Both the position numbers and the translations under genes were made by a program. The notes beneath the pieces were generated by a model. The model had not been told where the DNA came from. It did no database searches and worked only from the letters and a program-made list of their open reading frames with translations. A DNA stretch of 64,000 bases, from the NCBI RefSeq assembly GCF_013426205.1, contig NC_089426.1:3844001-3908000 (forward strand), written 5' to 3'. Below are positions 13,773 to 23,403 of this stretch, piece by piece (position 1 is the stretch's first letter; each line of letters begins with the position of its first letter). The stretch comes from Metarhizium brunneum (taxonomy: Eukaryota > Ascomycota > Sordariomycetes > Hypocreales > Clavicipitaceae).

Positions 13773-15041
13773 ATGGCCCGCGGAATGTAAGTAACACAGT
13801 CAACAGAACAAAACGAGAAGTCAGCAATTGATCGTTTGTGTTTTTTTACACACCGTTTCCAATTGTTGACATTTTTTGCTTGTCTGCGGATTCGAGATGA
13901 ACATCCTGACGAAGCCCGGGTTTACTAACATTTCGGCAGCAAGAAGCACCAGAAGCGCCTCAGCGCCCCCTCGCACTGGCTGCTGGACAAATTGTCCGGC
14001 ACCTACGCTCCCAAGCCCTCTGCCGGTCCTCACAAGCTCCGCGACTGCTTGCCCTTGATCGTCTTCATCCGCAACCGCCTCAAGTATGCCCTCAACTACC
14101 GCGAGACCAAGGCCATCCTCATGCAGCGCCTGGTCAAGGTTGACGGCAAGGTCCGCACCGACATGACCTACCCTGCTGGCTTCATGGACGTCATCAGCAT
14201 CGAGAAGACTGGCGAGAACTTCCGCCTCGTCTACGACACCAAGGGCCGCTTCACCGTCCACCGAATCCAGGCCGAGGAGGCCGAGTACAAGCTCGGCAAG
14301 GTCAAGCGCGTGCAGCTTGGCCGTGGCGGAATCCCATTCTTGGTTACGCACGATGCGAGAACGTGAGTGTTTTGGCTTTGAAAGAACCAAACCCTGTTCT
14401 GTTAGACATCATTCAGTCGTTGGATCAAGCTTTGGTCGATTCTTCTTCTTTCGAGGACTCTTCGTGTCTTTCTCGAAGTCCACAAACTTTCCACCCCCGT
14501 CTCCTACCATGTCGATTGATTATATTGCCATATAATGTGTTGGTGTACGATTTTGGGACTAGGAAACGTGGACCGGAAAGAATGAAGAGCTTCGAGAAGA
14601 GACGAGACATGGCTTGTTTCAACGGCTGTAATGTACCCCCCTCGGAGAACCCCAGGTTGGCTAACTGTAAATCTCTTTTTGCGTAAATTTAGCATCCGTT
14701 ACCCTGACCCTCTGATCAAGGTCAACGACACCGTCAAGATTGACCTCGCCACCGGCAAGATCACCGACTTCATCAAGTTCGACACTGGCGCCGTTGCCAT
14801 GGTCACTGGTGGTCGTAACATGGGCCGTGTTGGTGTCATCACCCACCGTGAGCGTCACGACGGTGGCTTCAACATTGTCCACATCAAGGACGCCATTGAC
14901 AACAGCTTTGCCACCCGTGAGAGCAACGTTTTCGTCATTGGCCAGGATAAGCCCTGGATCTCCCTGCCCAAGGGCAAGGGTGTCAAGCTCACCATTGCTG
15001 AGGAGCGTGACCGCCGCCGTGCTTACACTCAGTCCCACTAA
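13773..15041 (+). CDS. rps4: 40S ribosomal protein S4 (eS4)
   Basis: Structural protein of the small ribosomal subunit. Exons: 13773-13786, 13940-14362 and 14693-15041, giving 261 aa, the standard fungal length. The first exon holds only four and two-thirds codons (MARG plus two bases of Ile), typical of fungal ribosomal-protein genes. The product reads [18 protein letters not shown] and continues through the S4 RNA-binding and KOW-like parts ([16 protein letters not shown]) to the C-terminus AYTQSH. The codon choice is strongly C-ending, as expected for a highly expressed gene. The 330-nt second intron is long for this genome. I found no clear snoRNA in either intron. Confidence 0.97.
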
Positions 15042-16635
15042 GTGTCTCTTGATACATGGTGCCATATACCCTAGGTAGTGTACTTGGATGACATGTGGGA
15101 AAGGGGGTGAGACGACGGGAAATAAGAAAATAAAACTTTTGTTTGGCATGTGGAACTGGAGTCTCGGATTTGACGAATTTCTTCCTTCTGGGGCCCATGA
15201 TAAACCCTGGAGAATATAGCCGGCCATGTGAGGCTTACGAGTAAAAAGAACAATTACGCAAAGCTAAGGCGTTCCTTGTCAAGTGATCTTCACTCTTCCT
15301 CGTGACTGTATCGTGTTCTAGGCTACAGTGTGAATACTGTTTCTTAAATGTGACGCTGATGGCCGTTTCGTTCGAGCTGGCCTTGGGAACAAGGCGGACT
15401 GACGCGACTTCTATAAAAACATTGAGAGGCCCATCAGGCTGGTTCAAGTCCTACGAAAGCGGCCATCGGCATTACACATCTTATACTGCTGGTGTTTTCA
15501 TCGCATGTATGTTTACTATAGTGTCACAGATTTGATTTGTTGAATTCAATGTATACATATGCACAAAGCAACAGTTTGCGTGGAACAACCCAGCGCAGTC
15601 CGCGTGTGATCAGATTCCTGGTAAATCACATAACACATGGGGCCGCAGTACCTTGACATGATCCGTGATAAAGGGCCACGAGGGCTTATCGTGCGTGAAT
15701 CGATGGACTGGCCTAGCGAACTAGCAACAAGAGTGTCATAGACACATCCTGGTGTATGAGCAAAAAATAATTATACCTCACCATCGGCGACCGGCTCGGC
15801 CTCCGAAGTCCACACATTATCGATGCATGGTCCGTAACTCTGAGTGAGCTGATTCTTTCCAACTAACATCCAATGACTGACAATCTCGTGTACCAGTCAA
15901 AGGCGAAGTTCTACTACAGAGGTATGCATAAACATAGACATGTAAGGCAAAAAGCATCTGACGTAACAAGGTATCCGCACATCACACCGCAGACTATTAC
16001 ATGCTGCAGTGTATGACCGCCACTTAGCTCATGTCCAGCTTGTCCTGATAGGAGGTATATTCTCACCGGATCAATTTGTATGAAATTCGCAAATGTGACG
16101 TGATGAAGGCATTCTCGGGACGTAGCGGAACAGTCATTCCTAAGTGAATATGGCGACGGTTGTGCTATGAGTACTCCGTAGCTGCCCTCACCATTTTCGC
16201 CTCGTCTGCCGGCAAGACACAAACCGTGATTCACTAGGGCAGCGATAACGAGAAAATACTTACCAACTCAATGTGGAAGAACTTCCCGCGACCATCTCCT
16301 TGACAGGTCGTGCTGGGAACAATTCCCTCGTCCTTGAGAATATTCTGGCCTGAATGGGGATCATGGACGTCATAGCCTCATAGGTCACCCACCCAAGGAG
16401 TCGATGGGAACGGCGCCGCCTCTCAAGTGCTCGCACAATATGCTAAAATGCTTGGTGGCCGATCCCGCAGCAATGACCCACGAAACAATGCTTCGCCGCC
16501 CGAGTTCCGCAAGCTCCATCATCGTAGACCGAGACGGCCCCAGCAAAAGACCCAGTACTCACCTAGGTACGGATAGGCTCGTCATGGAAAAATCACCAGA
16601 TTTCGGGAGCCTATTATCCGTGCTAGTTGTCCAAG
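15042..16635. other. intergenic region without a supportable gene
   Basis: Only short overlapping frames are present on both strands. One copy of the dispersed TACTCCGTA motif is at 16172-16180. Confidence 0.4.
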
Positions 16636-16912
16636 ATGGTCGCCATCAACATCTACCCAAGTCTCCGCCCCCGAGACGACACTGTTCCTAAGCCCGCGGT
16701 GTCTGAAGAAACCAGACCGTGGGCTTCGCCATTTGACTGCATCAAGGTGAGTACAAGGGATGATAGCCGGCCATCCGGGTTCCTTGATAAGTGAGGACTG
16801 ACTGATGTTGATCTTCGACCAACCGTAGCCTCGTCTGCAGTCGCCGATTTCGGATGCTCGTCTCGGCAGCAAAGGACAAGAAATAAATGACGGTGAAACA
16901 TGTTGGTGGTAA
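16636..16912 (+). CDS. possible small two-exon gene, function unknown
   Basis: An ATG at 16636 opens 37 codons that end exactly at a consensus donor (AAG|GTGAGT, 16747). An 82-nt intron with a CTGAC branch-like element and a TAG acceptor (16827-16828) follows. A second exon of 27 codons ends in TAA at 16912. The predicted 64-aa product (MVAINIYPSLRPRDD at the start) is proline-rich and matches no family I know. It could instead be two exons of a longer gene or a chance arrangement. Confidence 0.25.
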
Positions 16913-17468
16913 CAATTGGAGGAGGCATATTTAAGAGTTTCCTCTACGACGGATACGGAGCCTTACGTTGAGTAAATCCGCGGCGGCTCAGTCCGCTCCT
17001 GCCGGCAGAAGTACAGGACTCCGTCGGCAACCGCCAGCTGAAGCTCAGTGACGTGGGAAGGAACCCCGCCCCTCCCTGGCTCGTTCCTCACGTTGAGCTG
17101 CCCCTCTGCCTCCACCATGCAATTCCAAATAATTCTCCCAGACACCATTGCGTATTTTTGGGCCCCTCTTGCTAATTGGAGCTTGAGCTGTTCCAAGTGC
17201 CACTTGGGCAGTCGAATATAATGTGTTTTTCGGAGGCCTTTGTTATGGGTCTGGAGCCCTGTTGCCCTGACTAATGCTAATGCATTTGTTAAGGCTGTTG
17301 GCGTGTTTGTGGTCCCTTCAATCGTAAACCGCAGCCCCTCCGAGGGGCAATAGACAATTATATAATAACCCTCTGCCGTTCTTGCTTTCGTCTCATGCTG
17401 CTCAATTTCATACACACCGTCGCTCAAACACGTCAAAACAAAACCTTCCACCCTCCATTACCGTCATC

Positions 17469-18024
17469 ATGTCTGGACTCAAGGTCGGCGATTCTTTCCC
17501 TGAGGGTGTAAAGTTCTCTTACATCGAGCCATCTGGCGACGACATCAACACATGTGGCATTCCTGGACCCTTTGATGCCAGTGCTGGTATGCTTCCCGCA
17601 GCGAGCTCCATGAGCTCTTCATCAAGAGTCAATTGCTAACAGGTGTCTGTCCTTAGAATTCAAGAAGAAGAAGGTCGTGCTCGTCTCCGTCCCCGGCGCC
17701 TTCACCCCCGTCTGCTCGTCTGCCCACCTCCCCTCATACATTGCCAACCGCGACGCTCTCAAGGCCAAGGGTGTCGCCCAGGTCATCATGATTGCCTACA
17801 ACGACGCCTATGTTATGTCTGCATGGGGCAAGGCTCACAACATCAAGGACGACTTTATCCTCTGTGTCTCGGACCCTGGCTTTAGCAAGTCCATTGGCTG
17901 GAACGATGGCGAACGCACCTCTCGCTACGCCATTGTTATTGATCAAGGAAAGGTCATCTATGCTGAGAAGGAGACAAGTGGCATTGAGAAGACTGGCGCT
18001 GAGGGTGTTTTGGCCGCCCTGTAA
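17469..18024 (+). CDS. type II (PRX5/PMP20-like) peroxiredoxin
   Basis: A thiol peroxidase that reduces hydrogen peroxide and alkyl hydroperoxides, related to the Aspergillus fumigatus allergen Asp f 3. Exons: 17469-17586 and 17657-18024, giving 161 aa. The peroxidatic cysteine C59 lies in PGAFTPVCS. A second cysteine, C29 (NTCGIP), sits where Asp f 3 has its N-terminal cysteine. The conserved core NDAYVMSAWGKA and SKSIGW are present. The C-terminus is VLAAL, with no peroxisomal SKL-type signal, so a cytosolic location is more likely. The acceptor at 17656 is needed; the earlier AG at 17641-17642 leads to a stop. Confidence 0.93.
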
Positions 18025-18576
18025 ATTAGACTCAATACTACGATAGATCGGGACTAGGCTGCCGCGTGTTCAGCAGCTGCAGATAGAATAGACTAGATTA
18101 AAGATTAGAAATGAGGAACTGATGAACTTCAAAATATTGAAATATTCGGGTTGCATTTCGTGACAATAACCTCGATTCATGTGGAATATTCTGGAGTCGC
18201 CATTGGGCTGTGTTTTGACTTCATCCTGGACCAGCTGTGTCCCCTGCCGCGCAGGACTAGCAGCCGTACAGACAAAATGCCCCTCGTGCCAAATAGCCGT
18301 TCGTCATTGCACCCTATACCTATTACCGAGTCACCAGGAACCACAAAGCATGCAACATTGAACGAGAAGCTAGTGTTTTGACTTTGAATCATTGCACAGG
18401 TATGTCATTTGCTCAACTACCAATGCACCCTATGGCATTCCATGCACCCGAGAATTTGTAGAAGAACCGGCCGGAAAGGACACAAGAACCACATACTCCA
18501 CCACTCTTCCCGTTTTCTCTTTAATTCATACCGCTTTTTGCACCAAACCCCCCAAGACAAATTTCAATATCTTAGC

Positions 18577-19523
18577 TTAGCGAGTTCGGGCGGCAACCTT
18601 GACTGGTGCACCCTTGGCACCCTGCTTGCTGACGTTTCGCTGGGTCTGGCCCTTGCCAGCGGCGGCAGCGGTCTTGGCCTTCTCAGCCTTCTTGGCAGCA
18701 GCGGCAGCGTTCTTCTTCTCCTTGCTCTCCTTGATAGCCTGGGCACGGGCGGCAGTTCTGGCCTCGGGGCGCATGGAGCGTCGCTCCTTGATCACATCGA
18801 GGGAGGCACCGACGATGGCACGCTGGGCCTTGACGGTTCGGCGGGTACGCTTCTTGGCAACTTCCTGTACAAGGCATTAGCATTAGCAAATGGTTCAACT
18901 GTGCCGCCAAGATCCCGGCATATATCCCGTCAGACGAAGAAACCGAGCCTCCGTTGCCGTCTCCTGGGTTGGCTGATGCCCCTTTCATGTGCAGATAGCC
19001 CCAGACTCAAGAACAGCAACGTCATCTCGGTTCTGTCTCGGAACATGTATGCCGGTTGATGTAGTCGGATCGTACCTCAGAGATACCCTTGCGGTGCTGT
19101 CGGCGGTACAGAACAGTCCAGGCGATGCGGCGAGGGTTCTTTCGCTGCAGGAACAGTGACTCCGACTTGCCATTCTGGAATCGGAACACCTTGCTGTCGC
19201 CACGGACGTAGATTTTACCCTATCAGACGGCATGTTAGCAAAACCTGTCTGCCGAATTGTACCCTACTCCCCCTCGTCATGATGTCTTCCGGTCCGCGAT
19301 AAAAAGAATTCCGTTTGTCCAAACAGTATATATCCGTCGTACATCCATCTTGTACTGCCTCTTCCCTCTTTTATATCGATTTTCGCCCGTCAAGGAACCC
19401 ATTTGCGACCGGAAACACAACCATGACGACGGGAGTACTCGAAAGGGAAAATGGGATCAAAAATAGTCGTACCTTGCCAGGGTAAATTCTCTGGCCCGAG
19501 AAGGTATCGTCGTAGGTACGCAT
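18577..19523 (-). CDS. rpl24: 60S ribosomal protein L24 (eL24)
   Basis: Large-subunit ribosomal protein. Exons on the minus strand: 19523-19473, 19219-19076 and 18864-18577, giving 160 aa. All junctions are in phase 0. The first exon encodes [17 protein letters not shown]; the second carries the family core ([26 protein letters not shown]); the third carries [20 protein letters not shown] and a lysine- and alanine-rich tail typical of fungal eL24. The introns of 253 and 211 nt are long for this window. The gene is divergent from tad1, with 428 bp between their start codons, and convergent with the peroxiredoxin. Confidence 0.95.
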
Positions 19524-19951
19524 CTTGTCGCGGTTGTGGGTTTATAGCGACAAGGTGTATGTGTCGAGGACCGTAGATTTGGCGGGTTGGCAAAAGTTGA
19601 GCAGCGTGATACGGGCAATTTCTCGAATTGGAGGTGTGTGCCATAATGACTAATCGGTCTAGGGCAGACGAGGCGCTAAAATCGGGTGACTGTGCGGCAC
19701 ATGATGGGTCACGTGTATACCTGGCAAGCGACGTTGATGGGAGGGAGTTGTGGGGATTTGGCTTCCCAGTTTGGGTCAATTGGCAAATAGGGCTCCAATC
19801 CGCCAAAAGTGTCTCAAGGCCTTGTCGCTTCATGGACCTTGTGAAATGAAACTCATATATCTTGAGAATTTACGAGGATATTCAGCTTCAATTTCTTCTT
19901 TTGTAGTTTGAGATTGTAGGCTCTATGAGATGAGCCACTATTTGCTCTTAA
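19524..19951. promoter_or_regulatory. shared divergent promoter of rpl24 and tad1
   Basis: The 428 bp between the two start codons must hold the promoters and leaders of both genes. I could not fix individual factor sites. The CCCTGG/pyrimidine-rich elements common at fungal ribosomal-protein promoters are not clear enough to call. Confidence 0.5.
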
Positions 19952-21283
19952 ATGCCAACGACCTCACGAGCGAATGTCATCGCGCGAACCGTCATATCGC
20001 AGTTCCAAAAGCTACCAGCAAAGCGAAAGCCTACAGTCCGAAATAATGGATTGCACGAATGGGTTCCGCTGAGTGGCATTGTCGCCGAAAAAGATGGGAA
20101 ATGGACCTGTTTAGCTTTGGCGTAAGTACCTTTCAGATGGGCGTGCAACTGAAAACCGTAAATCACTAAAGAACTTTACCACTTAGCACAGGCATGAAGT
20201 GTCTTCCGGCGTCCAAACTTCATGAAGCAGATGGCAATGCGATTCACGATTGGCATGCCGAGGTCCTCGCTATCAGGGCTTTCAACCGATTTCTGATAGA
20301 CGAGTGCAAAACTTTACAGCAGGGGAAGTCTGCTTCCATTCTGCAAGCCTGCGGCTCGCATGAGCCTAAACCGTTCCGCATCAGAGACGGTTTGAAGCTT
20401 CACATGTACTGCTCTGAAGCACCCTGTATGCTCTCCGTATCGTGGTCAAATCTTACATAAGGGTCTAATTGCTTCACCAGGTGGAGATGCAAGCATGGAG
20501 TTGATAATGGCAGCTCAAGACGACGCATCGCCGTGGGATATCCCGCCGTCACCCGCGACAACAGAATCAGGTGCAACTGCGGCATCGCTTCCAGGTCGAG
20601 CCTATTTCTCCCAACTGGGTGTTGTTCGACGCAAGCCCGCGCGCGGCGACGCTCCTCCAACCTTGTCCAAGTCCTGTTCCGACAAAATCACACTCAAACA
20701 ATGCACATCGCTCCTCTCATCACTGACATCTCTCTTTGTCGATACTTCCAGCGCTTACATTGACACGCTGGTGCTTCCGGGGTCTCAGTACTCAGCTACA
20801 GGCTGTCAAAGGGCATTTTCGGAACGTGTGAACAATTTGATGAATGTATCTTGGCCCGGGGGCTACCAGTTCCGTCCGTTCACCGTCGAGACTACTGATG
20901 AAGAGTTTGAGCTTTCGAGGAAGACAATAAGAGAAAGGTCTGAAAACATTGCGCCAAGTAACATTTCGGCTGCGTGGTCTGCCACAGGTGTGGAAGAGAC
21001 GATATTGGGTGGTGTTCTTCAAGGGAGGAAGCCTTTCGATGTCAAGGGCGCCAGTAAGATGTCTAGGAGACAATTGTGGTTAGCAGCCAGAGAGGTATCC
21101 AACAGTTTGAATGGCTACGGTGGTATAAGGCAGCTTCTGAGCTCCAAGACCTACCAAGACGTCAAGAACGGAGAGTTGTTAGCGGATAGGCGACATGTCA
21201 AGCAACACGTTCGGACAACTGCCTTGGCCGGCTGGATTCCAAATGTCGGCGACTCAAATTTCTCGATCTGTACCGGTGCTTGA
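19952..21283 (+). CDS. tad1: tRNA-specific adenosine deaminase (ADAT1/Tad1 family)
   Basis: It deaminates A37 to inosine in eukaryotic tRNA-Ala. Exons: 19952-20121, 20187-20425 and 20481-21283, giving 403 aa. The deaminase signature is complete: H80-A81-E82 (WHAEVLAIRAF) with the proton-shuttle glutamate, C137 in CSEAPCGDASMEL, and C202 in SCSDK as the third zinc ligand. The first exon contains ALATGMKCLP across the splice, as in the family. After SCSDK the usual ARWNVLG stretch is replaced by ITLKQCTSLL, a departure worth checking. The 3' end could hold a further unrecognised exon, since the frame simply stops at 21283. Confidence 0.9.
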
Positions 21284-21787
21284 AAACAAAGCCAGGGGCA
21301 AAGAGCACTGGCAGGTATTGGAGAATACTGTTTACATCATTAAAGATTTGGCATTTTCCCTAGATGCGGTTGGGGTCTTTGTCCGAACCCGAACCTGCTA
21401 AAGACAGCTTTCACGCTCCCGTGTCGCTTACATCCGCCGCCACACTCCTCATGTCCCGACAGTTCTTGCAACAACTCCTTTTTCTTTCCACGTAATAGAC
21501 AAGAACATTGGCAAAAACGTCGCAGACAAATTTCCTGCAACAGGCAGAAAATATGTGATTGGGGTCCTTTCCACGATGAGAAGAAAGCAAACCAGAGTAA
21601 ACCCAATTGAAATAAAAATCACCAAGCACCAAGTACTTCATTCCAAGGCCAGCCTGACGGCACTTCATTTCGCAAGAATACGCCACCCTAGCCAGTTCCC
21701 ATCTTGTACTAAACCCCATCCCCTCCTCTTTCCCGTTGGTCATCAAACAATGTTCGTGCCGGAGAGGAACTCTTCATAAGATCAAAT
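21284..21787. other. intergenic between convergent tad1 and the NAC beta gene
   Basis: About 500 bp between two stop codons, presumably 3' untranslated regions and poly(A) sites. I see nothing else. Confidence 0.5.
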
Positions 21788-22517
21788 TTACTCGACCTTG
21801 CTCTCGAAATTCTCGCCCTCAACGAGGTCGGGGATCTCGTCGTCGTCCTCACCCTTCTCGGCCTCTTTCTGCATATTCTGGTAGCTCTCGGCGAGCTTGC
21901 GGAGGGAAGCGAGAGAGTCTGGGCCCAGCTGGTTCAGGATGCCGGGGACAAGCTCAGTGAGCTCCTTGTCCTCTCCATTACCGTAGATAGCGAAGGTGTT
22001 GGAGGGAACAGCGGCGTGGACTGTACGCAAGGGCGAGGTGTCAGCAGGAGATCTTGTGCTCCGTTTTCCGGCCCTGGATTCAAGTATATGTACGCACCCT
22101 TGGGAGCAGAGAAGTGAATGACATTGCCATCCGACTTGAACATGTTGACCTCCTCAATTGCCTGGATGGGCTGAGTGTTCAGCTTCTTCAAGGTCTGCTG
22201 GAGCTTCTTGTCGTCGGCGCCGGATCGAGCGGGCGCACGCTTGACCTTTCTTCGGGGAGTACCTTTGCCACTGCATATTGTAAAAAGCAAGCGGTTGATT
22301 AGCTTCGGTCGGTGAGTCGATCGTTGGAATTTCAACTAGCGTAACATCATGCCATCGTCAGATATGCGGTGAGAACTTACCCTACGTAGGCGAGTTAGCA
22401 ATCTCCAGAATTTCCCATCACCCCTCTCCAGGAACTGAATTCCCCCCGTCTAGCAGTCCACTCACCGATACGGCCAGCCTGGCCAAGCTTCTTGAGGCGC
22501 TCCTGGACGTCAGCCAT
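21788..22517 (-). CDS. egd1: nascent polypeptide-associated complex subunit beta
   Basis: NAC beta binds ribosomes at the exit tunnel and shields nascent chains. It begins [18 protein letters not shown]. The ribosome-binding basic motif RRKVKR follows. The NAC domain ([19 protein letters not shown]) spans the junction of the last two exons. The C-terminus is acidic ([13 protein letters not shown]). Exons: first exon from 22517, then 22270-22098 and 22020-21788. The join after the first exon is ambiguous. A single intron 22461-22271 with a weak donor (GTGGAC) gives 153 aa. The stronger donor GTGAGT at 22465 requires a 1-nt micro-exon at 22381 between two good introns, giving 152 aa. The function is not in doubt. 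Confidence 0.92.
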
Positions 22518-23403
22518 GTTGAGAGGTTATGAAGGAAGCGGAGGAGAAACTATATTCGCCCGTCGGCTCGTCAGCTCAAGACGTATCCCAAAAAATCACC
22601 TACGGCGCCCAGGATCAAGTACAGGATCAGCCGGACGACGTCGGGATGAAAAATGCCGAGCTACAACATCGGTTGGGAGAGTCACTACGCACCGAAAAAA
22701 GATGAGGGGTTGCGTCAAAGAGGCTGATTTGTCGCCGACGGCATGGATTGGTGATGGAGCAAAGCAAGAGTCGTTTTTGTGCGTGCCAAGAGTTTTCGCC
22801 TGTGGAAAATGTATTGCCCGAGAAGGAGGCCCCACCGGCGCTCGACGCCACGGTTGTTGGAGGCTGGCCAGAAATCTGGGGCTAGCTAGCCCGGACGTCC
22901 ATGGCCAACTGTCAGCACAGTACGGAGTATTCCGTACGGAATAGTACCGCACATGACCACCATCCAACATCACCTACAACGCTGTCCGGAGTAGAAGCCC
23001 TGCCTCGTTATTTTTGATTATAGTCCAAAGGGAATGTCGCATCAAGGCTCACCATATAGCAAGTCATGGGTCCCTGCAGCACTTGGCATATTCACTCGGT
23101 TCGTTTGGGAGAATTACCACAGTCAGGTGTGCCATGCAGCATTTCCGTACATCAACATAGGTCCATGCCCATAACTCTATGTTCTCATAAGGTGGGTGTT
23201 TCATGAATTATTCCGGTACCATTCATGATTGTTCTCACGTTTCACGCTTCATTCAGTACTCTGCTTCTGGGTGAATTCAATATATTCAACTTGCTGATAC
23301 ACAGCACTGCTCGGTATCTACATCATGTACGCATTAACGGGTATGGATAAACCCCCCCCTAGAGGACTTCAACATCTCTTTCTTCGTGTTGCCCCTCCCT
23401 CGC
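22518..23403. other. intergenic, promoter side of the NAC beta gene
   Basis: No gene. The cluster TACGGAGTA-TTCCGTACGGAATAG at 22921-22944 is made of the dispersed motif plus a nested inverted copy of its core. Confidence 0.5.

Noticed and set aside
14363..14692. Possible intronic snoRNA in the long second intron of rps4
   Set aside because: No convincing C box (TGATGA) with a paired D box, and no clear H/ACA hairpin pair could be found.
16963..17451. 162-codon minus-strand open frame next to the peroxiredoxin start
   Set aside because: Its first codon is GTG, with no in-frame ATG until late. It overlaps the promoter of the divergent peroxiredoxin gene and resembles no family. The frame being open is weak evidence, so it is not called a gene.
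18865..19075. Box C/D-like elements (AGATGAC and CTGA) in the second intron of rpl24
   Set aside because: The C box is imperfect, no terminal stem closes the unit, and the spacing is too long for a typical C/D snoRNA.
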